Source: Burkholderiales bacterium (GTDB lineage Bacteria > Pseudomonadota > Gammaproteobacteria > Burkholderiales > Burkholderiaceae_C). Taken from it: a stretch of DNA of 62,390 nt. A program made the position numbers and the translations under genes. Positions 31,252 through 39,583 of the stretch are shown piece by piece. The notes beneath the pieces were generated by a model that searched no databases, was not told the origin of the DNA, and was given only the letters and a program-made list of their open reading frames with translations. The first letter of the stretch is position 1, and each line of letters starts with the position of its first letter. The DNA lies in contig CANFXR010000004.1 in NCBI GenBank assembly GCA_947451035.1, forward strand, positions 1 to 62,390, in the 5' to 3' direction.

Positions 31252-31565
31252 CACACGCCCCGCTGCGGCGCAGGGTTCACCTGGAACGACCTCAGGAAGG
31301 TGTTAAGCAACCGGTTGTCTGCGGCACTGGGAAATGACGTGCCATGCGAGGGGGCCGTTACGTCCAGTTCCACACGCAGCCAGTCGGCCTGTGCACGTTG
31401 GGCTCGCAAAGGCAGCACATCGGCTTGGCTGGCCGGCGTCACGAAGCGCTTTGGATCTGCCTGTTGCTGCTCAAGCCAAGCCAGATGGTCCGCCAGGCCT
31501 GTGGCATCGGCAGGCCGCTCCAGCAAGCCTGAATAGAGCGCCTCCAGAAATTCCTGATCGGTCAT
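31251..31565 (-). CDS. Small DUF4214-like protein
   Basis: A 104-residue protein whose first 45 residues, EFLEALYSGLLERPADATGL followed by ADHLAWLEQQ, match the DUF4214 motif (Y-x-x-x-L-x-R-x-P-D/A-x-x-G-L-x-x-W). DUF4214 often occurs in repeat-containing secreted proteins and within glycosyltransferases. Here it stands alone, overlapping both neighbours by a few bases, which suggests a split-off accessory domain of the GT2 or GT4 enzyme. The remaining C-terminal half has no recognised domain. Confidence 0.72.
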   Translation of the reverse strand: MTDQEFLEALYSGLLERPADATGLADHLAWLEQQQADPKRFVTPASQADVLPLRAQRAQADWLRVELDVTAPSHGTSFPSAADNRLLNTFLRSFQVNPAPQRGV

Positions 31566-32857
31566 GCCAGCACCTGCACTTGATCAACCACACATCCCAG
31601 ACTGCGGTGGTCGGTGCTGCCCGCCAGATGTTCACTGGGCTTGAACACTGGCGCCATCTCGATGGTCACGCGCCAGCCATCGGGGCCGCAGGCACCCGTC
31701 AATGGCACATCCAGGCGGAACGGGCCGGGTTGGCGGACGATGTGCGTGATCCGGTGGCCGTCCCGGCCGCAGATGCGCACTTCCAACGGGCCTGGCAGCG
31801 ACGACACATGCCGCCCGACCATCACCACGCGCTGGCCGGCGCCCTGCCGCACGCGCAGCACGGCCGATGCCGGCAGCCAGCCGTCGGGCCCCACCGGCAA
31901 TCCGAGGTGCGGCTGCAGCAGACGCAGCCGCATGTCCGATGTCCACCATTGGCGCAGCGCCAACCTGTCGGCCGGCGAAAGCAGGGGCGCGACCTCAGCC
32001 GCAAGCTGGTTGAGCTGCGCACGCGCATCGTCGCCTGACGGCGCCGCTGCATGTTCTGCCAGCACTTCGTCAACATGTGATCGCACCCAATGCAGCGGCG
32101 CATGGCCAAGGTGTTTCGCCAGCAACTGCATGCTCTCGCGCATCATCTGGCCGCGCTGGGTGCTGGTGATGGTTGCGGCGTGCAGGCGGCTGCGCGCTTG
32201 CAGAGAATCCAGCCAGCCGATACAGCCCGGGTAAGCGGCGAACAGCCTCATCCACAGTTCCATGTCGAAGGCCGTGCGCTGCGATTCATCGAACCCACCG
32301 GCTGACTGCAACACCCTTTGGCGCATGAACACGGTGGGCTGGCAGATGAAACACCCGTCTGCAAAACCCGGCAAGCCAGCCGCAGGCTGACGGCTGGGGT
32401 AGTGCCCCAGAGGCTGGTCTTGCGCATCAATGTGTTCGCCATGCCCGTACACCATCACATGGTGGGGGTGCGCCGTCAGATAAGCCAGAGCCCGCTGAGC
32501 CGCACCGGGCAGGTACTCATCATCGGCATTGAGCCAGCCGATCACCGGCCCGCGAGCCATAGCCAGGGCTTTGTTCAGGGCATGGGCCGGACCGCGATCG
32601 GGCTCGGAAACCCACCGCAGGTTCGGAGCGAATTCATCGCCCAGTCGAGCCAGCAGCGCCTGCGTGCCGTCGGTCGAACCGCCGTCCACCACCAGCAGCT
32701 CCAGTGCGACGCCCGCCTGTGTGAAAACGCTGCGCACCGCCCGCTCGATGAAGGCCACCTGGTTAAGCGAGGGCATCAACACCGACAGCTGAACCGCCGA
32801 GTCGGCAGCAGGCAAACGCGTCACGGCTGATGAGGACTGCAAGCGACTGGGAATCAC
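31562..32857 (-). CDS. GT2-family glycosyltransferase with C-terminal beta domain
   Basis: A 431-residue GT-A enzyme. The catalytic domain shows LSVLMPSLNQVAFIERAVRS, ELLVVDGGSTDGTQ, and WLNADDEYLPGAA (DxD-like metal site), followed by FICQPTVFMRQRVLQ. A helical segment precedes a C-terminal beta-rich domain (about 330–431: GRHVSSLPGPLEVRI, GPFRLDVPLTG, DGWRVTIEMAPVF) that may bind sugar. A related fragment lies at 41038–41271. The start is a GTG at 32857 in a GTGA overlap with the coiled-coil gene; a GT2 enzyme without membrane helices, it likely acts in the cytoplasm. Confidence 0.88.
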   Translation of the reverse strand: MIPSRLQSSSAVTRLPAADSAVQLSVLMPSLNQVAFIERAVRSVFTQAGVALELLVVDGGSTDGTQALLARLGDEFAPNLRWVSEPDRGPAHALNKALAMARGPVIGWLNADDEYLPGAAQRALAYLTAHPHHVMVYGHGEHIDAQDQPLGHYPSRQPAAGLPGFADGCFICQPTVFMRQRVLQSAGGFDESQRTAFDMELWMRLFAAYPGCIGWLDSLQARSRLHAATITSTQRGQMMRESMQLLAKHLGHAPLHWVRSHVDEVLAEHAAAPSGDDARAQLNQLAAEVAPLLSPADRLALRQWWTSDMRLRLLQPHLGLPVGPDGWLPASAVLRVRQGAGQRVVMVGRHVSSLPGPLEVRICGRDGHRITHIVRQPGPFRLDVPLTGACGPDGWRVTIEMAPVFKPSEHLAGSTDHRSLGCVVDQVQVLA

Positions 32858-34701
32858 GCGGCCTTCGCAGCCCCTGCAATGGCCGCTGCGGCTGCAGTTT
32901 GAGCGACGGGTTTTGGGGGTACGGCAGGGCCGCCCTCCCGCTCGGTCAGCATCAGTCGGCTGATCAGTCGACGAGCCCGGTCGAGGGACTGGCTGGACTG
33001 CCTCATCACCTGTTGCAGTTGCTGGTTCTCCACGAAAAGCTTCTCCAGCTCATCCTGAGGCTGGAGCATTTGCAGCAGCAGCAGATCGTTTTCGCTCTCT
33101 AGCTCAGCAGCCTTAGCCTCGGCCTGCTTGAGTAACTCGTCACGCGACTTCAGTTCGGCGGCCAGCTTGGCTGCTGCGCCCTCAGCCTGCTTGAGCAACT
33201 CGTCACGCGACTTCAGTTCAGCGGCCAGCTTCTTACCCTCAGCCTGCACCTTCGCAGCCGTGGCCTGAGCCTGCTCGAGCGCATCGTCCCTCGACTTCAG
33301 CTCAGCCCGCAAGCCGGCCACTTGCTCAGCCTGTTCGGCTTGTGCCTTTTTGGCATCGACTGCCTGCTGCCGGCTGTCGAGGTAGAGCTGCTCCAAATCC
33401 TCCTGCACCTGGCGCATCTGCTGCAGCAGCAGATCGTTTTTGCTCTCGAGTTCCGCAGCCCTGGCCTGGCCCTGCTCAGCCAGTTGCTGGACAGCCGCCA
33501 GCTCTGAAGTCTTGGCCTGCAAGTCCTGCGTCAACTGCTGCTGCGCGGATAGCGCCTTCTTGAGCGACTCGTCACGCGACTTCAGTTCAGCGGCCTGCTT
33601 CTTCCCCTGCGCCTGAGCTGCCGCCAGCTCGGGCTCGAGCCGGTCCAGTTCTGCTTGCAGCGACTTTCCGACTTGACCTTCTTTGGCAAGCGCCATCACG
33701 CCGGCGGCAAGCTTGTCGGCCTGCTGCTTGAGCTCAGCCCGCAAGGTGGCCAATTGCTCAGCCTGTTCGGCTTGCACCCTGTCGGCATCGGCTTTGTGCT
33801 GCCGCTTGTTCAGAAACAGATGCTCCAGCTCTTCTTGCACTTGGTGCATCTGCTGCAGCAACAGATCTTTCTCGCTCTCCAGATTTGCGAGCTTGATACG
33901 GCCTTGATCGGCCAGCTTTCGCACGGCTGCCAAGTCCGTGAGCTCGTCAGCCTGCTGCGTCAGCTGGGCGCGCAATCCAGCAAGCTCGGCAGCCTGTTCA
34001 GCGTGCGACGCCTCGGCACCACGCAAGGCCAAAGCCAACTGATCCGAATCGGCGCGCAACGAATCCCGTTCAGCCTCGGCCTGCGCCAACGCTTGATGCG
34101 CCGCTGCCAGCTCCTCCCGCGAAGCCGGAGCCTGCGCGCCAGCAGCCACCAACGCGTGGAGCAGCGGCACTTGCTCGGCAGAAGGCAGCTGCAGCGCGCT
34201 GCGAAAGACCGGCAGCCGACCTGTGGCCGGCGAAGCGACTTCCAACGCCTCGAAGACATCCCAAAACTCAGGCGCCGCCCAATCAAAGATCTGTGCCAGC
34301 AAGGCCGACATGCCAGCATGGACAGCTGTGGACACCGCAGGCACAGGCACCCCTGCCGCCTCCTGTGCCAAACCCAAACTCAACAAGACTGCAGGCGGCA
34401 GATCCGCATCAACATTGATCAGCACCAGCCGTGTGCCGAAATCCGCGCGCTGGCGCAGCAATTGGCGGTGCAGACCCAGCCACTCCTCGGCCGCCGGCGC
34501 ACCCACTTGCAACTGCCATGGCCCGCGATACAGCCAAAAAACCCAGGGCTCAGCTACTTCCAGCCCCAAGTCGGGAGACGCCAGCACCGAGGCGGCGGGC
34601 CTGTGCACCCAGCTGTTGCCGTTTTTGCTGCAGGCACTGCCGAATGACGCGCAGTCTTGCGCCGACAGCCCCGTCAAGACGATAGGAGATTGACGCTGCA
34701 T
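32854..34701 (-). CDS. Large coiled-coil protein of the glycan island
   Basis: 615 residues from ATG 34701 (a TTG at 34731 is an alternative start). Residues 1–190 form a compact domain (SPIVLTGLSAQDCASFGSAC, RLVLINVDADLPPAVLLSLGL) of unknown family, perhaps related to sulfotransferase-like domains of surface-glycan clusters. Residues 195–595 are a nearly unbroken coiled coil with internal repeats: three copies of a block opening LES[EK]xDLLLQQM and ending LRAEL, and two near-perfect 21-residue units beginning ELKSRDELLKQAE, equal to three heptads. The tail is Ala-rich. It has no membrane segment. Its role could be a scaffold or a length-measuring rod, as known for the coiled coil of WbdD; this is inference. 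It is first in the GT2–DUF4214–GT4 operon. Confidence 0.78.
   Translation of the reverse strand: MQRQSPIVLTGLSAQDCASFGSACSKNGNSWVHRPAASVLASPDLGLEVAEPWVFWLYRGPWQLQVGAPAAEEWLGLHRQLLRQRADFGTRLVLINVDADLPPAVLLSLGLAQEAAGVPVPAVSTAVHAGMSALLAQIFDWAAPEFWDVFEALEVASPATGRLPVFRSALQLPSAEQVPLLHALVAAGAQAPASREELAAAHQALAQAEAERDSLRADSDQLALALRGAEASHAEQAAELAGLRAQLTQQADELTDLAAVRKLADQGRIKLANLESEKDLLLQQMHQVQEELEHLFLNKRQHKADADRVQAEQAEQLATLRAELKQQADKLAAGVMALAKEGQVGKSLQAELDRLEPELAAAQAQGKKQAAELKSRDESLKKALSAQQQLTQDLQAKTSELAAVQQLAEQGQARAAELESKNDLLLQQMRQVQEDLEQLYLDSRQQAVDAKKAQAEQAEQVAGLRAELKSRDDALEQAQATAAKVQAEGKKLAAELKSRDELLKQAEGAAAKLAAELKSRDELLKQAEAKAAELESENDLLLLQMLQPQDELEKLFVENQQLQQVMRQSSQSLDRARRLISRLMLTEREGGPAVPPKPVAQTAAAAAIAGAAKAA
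33122..33247 (-). repeat. 63-bp tandem repeat in coiled-coil gene
   Basis: Two adjacent units with period 63 bp (aligned at 33122 and 33185) encode the 21-residue sequence starting ELKSRDELLKQAE. The period is exactly three heptads, so gain or loss of a unit would keep the coiled-coil register. Confidence 0.8.
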
Positions 34702-34977
34702 GTTGCTTCTTAGTCCCGATTTCAAGTCCAAGTGATGAGGCTGACCCGGTCAACTGACAACGCCAGAAAAACCTACATCCCGTTTATTAACCGACACCGT
34801 CATTTTATGTACTTTACAGAATCAGGCGACAACAAACGGTTCGCTAAAGGGGTCCGAATGAGGCATCTGACCGAATTCGGCTGTCCGAATGCCACCAACG
34901 GCCCGTCCCAGAGGCGCAGGAACTCCCTTGCGTCCTATGCCTTAAGCACAGCACCTCGGGTTTTCCGCCCGTGTTCG
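34702..34977. other. Upstream region of coiled-coil gene with candidate minus-strand promoter
   Basis: No gene seen. On the minus strand TTGTCG (34827–34832) and CATAAA (34804–34809) are spaced by 17 bases, each matching four of six consensus bases. The palindrome CCGAATTCGG (34871–34880) lies between two direct copies of GTCCGAATG (34852–34860, 34883–34891), a possible operator. Confidence 0.35.
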
Positions 34978-35317
34978 TGACACACACCACTGGTTGCCCT
35001 ACTTCGCGAGGTGCATCTCGGGGTCACGCTCACCGCTAGCGTTCTTGGTCAAGCTCGGCGCGGTAATCAGCGTGGCATCGCCCACCGTGCCTGCGCGCAG
35101 CAGCGACCCCTTGACGTGCAACAACTCGTTGTCTGTCTGCAGAAGCTTCGGCGCCAGTTTGCGCTCGCCATGCAGATGACAAAAAGCGCGGGATGGTCGT
35201 CTCGCCAGCGAGTCGAACACTCCAGCCACCTGGGCCCGCGAACTCTCGGAACAACGGCCAGTCGTGCTGCGCTTGTTCCATCGCCAGATCGCTCAACGTG
35301 GACCACCTTCTGGTCAT
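34978..35317 (-). pseudogene. Degraded IS5-family transposase fragment
   Basis: Two minus-strand frames together resemble the N-terminal half of IS5-family transposases. One frame (from about 35296) reads LSDLAMEQAQHDWPLFREFAG and GETTIPRF; the other (35229–34999) reads LLRAGTVGDATLITAPSLTK followed by NASGERDPEMHLAK, matching the family block G-T-V-x-D-A-T-L-I-x-A-P-S-x-T-K-N-x-x-G-x-R-D-P-E-M-H. An in-frame stop after LAK is followed by GNQW, where intact relatives continue K-G-N-Q-W. So there is at least one frameshift and one nonsense change, and the catalytic core downstream is missing. No terminal inverted repeats were found. It is evidence of past insertion activity in the island. Confidence 0.8.
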
Positions 35318-35446
35318 GCAGGGAAAGCCTAATATTTATTGCATGAACTTATACGCTCAAGCAAATAGGGTGCTGCCGCTCTTCTGGGCGCGAAATATAC
35401 TATATAAGGTAATATTTACGAGAAAGTATACCTGATAAATCCGGCG
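35318..35446. other. AT-rich intergenic stretch
   Basis: About 130 bp rich in A and T, between the transposase remnant and the 3' end of the fucosyltransferase-like pseudogene. Nothing convincing is encoded. Confidence 0.4.
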
Positions 35447-36275
35447 TCACTTTGCGAGTAGATCTCGCGCCTTTCGCGGGGGATGAACTTGAAACAAGTT
35501 ATTTCCGAGTGAGAATTTTTCAGGCGCCCTCGCGAAGCGGGAATAAGAAGACCACGTATCACAAACAATCCCATCAAATGATCCCAGCAAGATCATGTCT
35601 ACGATGGATCCAGAGAGTACCTGTTTTGCGTTTACACCGCTCGCTTTAGCCGTATGGTGAACGGCACGCCCTGAAGTTTCCGGAAGCTTTATATCTAAAT
35701 TGTAGGTGTAGGTTCAAACTGCACTACGAAACCATTCGTGGACCACAATCGAATCAGTAACCAAAAAGAAGCTCTTCCCCTCTTCCTTAAGTTTTATTAA
35801 TACTTGTTTATAACGCCTAAATAGCTCGGCTTCTTCGGGGCTACCAATACCATAAAGTTCTCCGTTGCCGTGGCGAATGTGCACCGCGTACGTTTCACCA
35901 ACTCGCCTTCGGGCGTCTTTTGCTTTTCTGTACGCCTCATTTCGAAGGGCTACGATTGGGCGAATTGCACCGATGAACCGTCGAAGCACTGACCAAGGAA
36001 GAAAATCAATAACATCCCAAAGCACTGCGATGTCAAATCCTGGGTGCCGCCCAGTCAACGCGTAGCCTTCAATCAAGGGTAATACGGGACCGCTTCGCAA
36101 CTCCGGCGCCGAGACGTGTTGCCTAGATGGCAATACTCTAAGTGATTGGCAAAATATATCTACTGCATGAACATCACGCCAATATCTTAACGTAAAACTT
36201 TATTGAGTACGACTCAGATATATTGGGTATTTTATGAGTCTTAACCAATTTATAAATATATTCAACAGGCTTCAT
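35447..36275 (-). pseudogene. NodZ/FUT8-like fucosyltransferase homologue, broken by frameshift and stop
   Basis: Reading the minus strand from ATG 36275 (ATGA overlap with the upstream gene) gives 33 codons ending at a TGA at 36174–36176. The sequence then continues in another frame through 36133–35717 with VLWDVIDFLPW, AVHIRHGNGELYGIG and FFLVTDSIVVHEWF, meets an in-frame TGA at 35714–35716, and goes on in the same frame for 88 further sense codons to TGA 35447, including SGSIVDMILLGSFDGIVCDT and WSSYSRFAR. The HxRxGNGE motif and the terminal S-S-x-S-R pattern recall NodZ/alpha-1,6-fucosyltransferase-like GT-B enzymes. The reconstructed length is about 275 residues. One 1-nt frameshift and one nonsense codon make it a young pseudogene unless they are sequencing errors. 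Low GC. Confidence 0.75.
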
Positions 36276-37105
36276 CTCCGCCCCCGCAAAACCTCAAAAG
36301 GATCAACACTCACTGGCTCAGAAAATATCCGATGCAAATACTTTGTCGTATCACGGCCATGGGAAAAATCATTAGTCTTGTGGAATGAACGGATGAATAC
36401 CTGAGCTCCCGTTCCATCGAGAATCATCGGAACTCGCTCATCTACCGTCGTATGCGCGCCCGGGACTAATAGATAAGGCAAATCGAATTTAAGATCATTT
36501 ACTCTAAACAAATTTATTTGCGAAATTCCGACGCAAATTTTTACTTCATAAATATTCGAAAATAAATTAAATCCATTTCTACCCCAGCGCCCCACAAAAC
36601 CTCTTGGGAAGGAAACACCAAAACCTGCAAAGGGCTCCTCTAGATAAGAGCTTAATTTCGTGAAAAACCCAATCGACAGCAAATCATCATCATCAAGCCG
36701 AGTACCAGAAACCACCAAGTCCTCAACAATTGAATTTTTAACCACATGGTCGATAACGACAGCCCGGATGGGTCCATAATAGTCTAATTTATCATCCCAA
36801 CCGACGCCAACCGGGCGAAACCAAGCATACTTCACTTTGGCCTCTTCAATTTTGTCGAGTACCCACTGCGGGAGGCGAGTGGAATAAAGAACAGAATGAA
36901 GAATATCAAAACCTGCCCTGTAAGCATCATGAATGAGCGGCAAGCTATAGTCAAAAAATATCTTACAACGCAACTCCAAACGCATGGGATCAAACAACTT
37001 AAGGGCAGCGCCCTCCGCATCGTTTTCTCGTCCCAGGCGCAATGTAGGCAATACACCAATATTCCACAACGAAAATCGAGTTTGTAAAACGAATAGTTTT
37101 TTCAT
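36272..37105 (-). CDS. Putative rhamnosyltransferase-like protein (PF11316 type)
   Basis: A 277-residue cytoplasmic protein from an AT-rich gene. It matches the putative rhamnosyltransferase family: QTRFSLW at the N-terminus, LFDPMRLELRCKIFFDYSLP followed by LIHDAYRAGFDILHSVL, and the metal-binding SGTRLDDDDLLSIGFF near residue 135. The donor is not established for most members. The ATG at 37105 is the first in frame; the stop overlaps the fucosyltransferase-like pseudogene by four bases. Base composition is clearly below the window average, a sign of transfer. Confidence 0.75.
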   Translation of the reverse strand: MKKLFVLQTRFSLWNIGVLPTLRLGRENDAEGAALKLFDPMRLELRCKIFFDYSLPLIHDAYRAGFDILHSVLYSTRLPQWVLDKIEEAKVKYAWFRPVGVGWDDKLDYYGPIRAVVIDHVVKNSIVEDLVVSGTRLDDDDLLSIGFFTKLSSYLEEPFAGFGVSFPRGFVGRWGRNGFNLFSNIYEVKICVGISQINLFRVNDLKFDLPYLLVPGAHTTVDERVPMILDGTGAQVFIRSFHKTNDFSHGRDTTKYLHRIFSEPVSVDPFEVLRGRR

Positions 37106-37318
37106 TCATCAAAGTTATGGTTGTGTTATAAAATATACAGCCTCAGCCGCACACCAGAAACCCATGAGGGCCTTGCTATATATTAATTAATTACTTAAAA
37201 ATTCAAACGTTCCACCCAGATAAGCCGCTATATTTCTCGTTACCGAATTGGCAAATTCCCAATCCTCGCGCCTGAGCATGGTCGTAAAAATCTTACAAGA
37301 CAAACATTAGTTCTATGG
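37106..37318. other. AT-rich gap, no gene seen
   Basis: 213 bp of low GC between two minus-strand glycosyltransferase-like genes. It may contain the promoter of the 36.3–37.1 kb gene pair. Nothing else was seen. Confidence 0.4.
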
Positions 37319-39583
37319 TCAAAGTAAGCTAGGGACCAGCGAACCCAAGCGGTCTGTGTGAAGCAGAACACTGTTATGGCGGATGTGTTGCGCTACAGTC
37401 TTTCGTGAAAGTCCTTCTACCGGAATGGGTAATACTTTCATTTCGTCGTGGTCATCTTCCTGGATCAGGATTGGGTTCATATCCGCCCTTCGTTTAGACA
37501 ACAGGATCGCGGGGAACAGCGCCTGAATGACCGGGCCAGGCTCTGTGGCAAGGAGCATACGGGGCAGTTCTCCACATATCAGAAGAAAACCTCTGAATCC
37601 CATCGGTCCCATCAAATGGGATAAGGCACACGCCGTACCCAAGTCAGACTTGAAAAGCACGCCTTTGTCGCCGTAAATATGAACCTCTCCACGTTCCCAC
37701 GCTTCGTTGATGGCTCTGACCTTCAACACTGGCACCGACCCTGCCGCCAGCATCCTACAAGTCGCCTCGTTGACTGTCGTAGTTAGGATGGCGATCGCAT
37801 CCGTGGATCGATACCCATCGATCAAAAACTGTTCACCAAGCGGAAGATGGTCTGCCGAGATTCCTGATTGAGGAAAAGTATATGTAGTTAACGCCTTCTT
37901 GGTGTTCATGCTTTGATGTTGCCGCCGAAATAGTAACATGTGCTGCATACGTGAAGCATTATTTACCACCAAACTATTGGATCCCACCTCGCGCTGATAG
38001 ATGTCTGAAGTAATATTACTTCCGTCGAATACTTGGAATAAACAAGGGTAACGATGCCACGGAAAAGCACCTTTCCCCTTAAGCAATTTCACTCGTTCTA
38101 TGTATTCAGTGTCAGCGTTGCGCTTTATGTTCTCAAAATAGCCGACTTCACCAACTAAGCTACCCCGAAAAGACAGGGACGCCGTGCCGTAGCGCTCAAT
38201 TTCTGTATCTAAGCGCAGCGGTGTGTAGTTCTCGTCAACCCGAACGATATCCATGAAGCAGCCGCTTGCTTGTGGCTCGGCGACGAGCCAATGCGCCTGC
38301 AGCCAGCCGCGCTGCAGCGAACTAACATCATCGGAGTCATTGACGAGGAAGACAGCGTCCGAGTCAGCGGTGCTGTAAATACACTCGTTACGAATCCAGT
38401 ACGTGCCACGGTTGATGTCATTGACACTAATTTTGAAGTGATCCGATCCATTCACAAGCAACTCGACAAATTGCTTTGCTATCGTCACTGAATCGTCAGT
38501 ACTCGCATCGTCAGTGAATGACACCTCCACTTCCGGGTGGCTCTGCATTGCGATGGCGTATAGGCCTGCCGCAATAAATGTTTCTTTCTCGAAATTCGAA
38601 GAAATGAATACGAGGCGAGTTTTTACATCACGTTTCGGAAGTAGCCCGACTCTTCGAATCTGAAGTATCTGTCGAGGCAGGTTGAAGACACGGCGCCCAT
38701 CTTCGCAAGCCGATAGTCGAGGCTCGTCTGACGGATCCGAATCAGCTGGCACTATATCTAATAGATAACAGCCCTCAGGCGTCGCGATCCAGCCTGGAAG
38801 GGCAAGCAACGCGTCATCTGGTGCTGCCGCAGGTAAAGTCGACCGGACGTCTAGGTTGTTGTCTAGCGCAAGCACACGCCTGTAATTCGCCACCAGTTGC
38901 TCCCCGAAGCGAAGCGGTAGCCCTCGAAGACGTGCCTCGCCACCGAAGCGAGCGAGGCCAGTGGTTGAGACATAGAGTTCGGTTGGAACCGTGACGGGAT
39001 TTGATTGCGCGCCCGCCTTCTGACGCAGCGTCTCGCCCACCCATTTGGCGCCTAGCACCATGGGTAGCAGCGCTGTCCCAAGCAGGAGCGACCACGCGCG
39101 GTCTAGCCAGGTGGCCCAGCCGTCACCCGGAATGCATCGAGGAAGGCTGTCAAGCAATTTGCCGTGACAGTAGAGTGCCGCCACGGCGGGCAGCCAGACG
39201 GCATCGTGGCGAACGCCCTGCAGTTCTACCAGCGCCCGCAGTGACTGCACCGGCTTCCGCAGTAAGTGGTCTACACAGATGAAGAGGTTCTTTTGTCGGC
39301 CAGCCCGTCTTGCAGAAGTGATGCCATCGCGGATGACATAGACCGAATCACCGGAAAAGTATATGGCGTCAAAAATTCCGCTTTCTACAATACCTTTGAT
39401 GCCCGCCATATCGACGGTCCATATGCCCGACGCGACCGCAGATACCGTATACCCAAATCTTTTTTTGATCGCGTACAACTGTGTGATAAGCCGACTTTGC
39501 TCCGATTCTTGCAGCGCCTGATTGATTAGCAATACTATATGAAGGTCGTGTTTTGCACCAAGCTCCCGGATATCGCCATTCAT
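37319..39583 (-). CDS. Large GT2-containing protein of the glycan island
   Basis: A 754-residue protein. The N-terminal 320 residues are not recognised; they open with NGDIRELGAKHDLHIVLLIN and include a region rich in hydrophobic and charged residues. A GT-A glycosyltransferase domain starts near residue 318: TRLVFISSNFEKETFIAAGL, VEVSFTDDASTDDSVTIAK, then AVFLVNDSDDVSSLQRGWL with the DSDD metal motif. A C-terminal segment of about 200 residues (TDAIAILTTTVNEATCRMLAAG) may hold a second enzymatic or glycan-binding domain. It starts in an ATGA overlap with the next upstream gene. A 213-bp gap separates it from the rhamnosyltransferase-like gene. Confidence 0.75.
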   Translation of the reverse strand: MNGDIRELGAKHDLHIVLLINQALQESEQSRLITQLYAIKKRFGYTVSAVASGIWTVDMAGIKGIVESGIFDAIYFSGDSVYVIRDGITSARRAGRQKNLFICVDHLLRKPVQSLRALVELQGVRHDAVWLPAVAALYCHGKLLDSLPRCIPGDGWATWLDRAWSLLLGTALLPMVLGAKWVGETLRQKAGAQSNPVTVPTELYVSTTGLARFGGEARLRGLPLRFGEQLVANYRRVLALDNNLDVRSTLPAAAPDDALLALPGWIATPEGCYLLDIVPADSDPSDEPRLSACEDGRRVFNLPRQILQIRRVGLLPKRDVKTRLVFISSNFEKETFIAAGLYAIAMQSHPEVEVSFTDDASTDDSVTIAKQFVELLVNGSDHFKISVNDINRGTYWIRNECIYSTADSDAVFLVNDSDDVSSLQRGWLQAHWLVAEPQASGCFMDIVRVDENYTPLRLDTEIERYGTASLSFRGSLVGEVGYFENIKRNADTEYIERVKLLKGKGAFPWHRYPCLFQVFDGSNITSDIYQREVGSNSLVVNNASRMQHMLLFRRQHQSMNTKKALTTYTFPQSGISADHLPLGEQFLIDGYRSTDAIAILTTTVNEATCRMLAAGSVPVLKVRAINEAWERGEVHIYGDKGVLFKSDLGTACALSHLMGPMGFRGFLLICGELPRMLLATEPGPVIQALFPAILLSKRRADMNPILIQEDDHDEMKVLPIPVEGLSRKTVAQHIRHNSVLLHTDRLGSLVPSLL

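Noticed and set aside
36174-36210. Programmed ribosomal frameshift in the fucosyltransferase-like gene
   Set aside because: No slippery heptamer or hairpin was seen, and a second lesion (TGA at 35714) points to simple decay.
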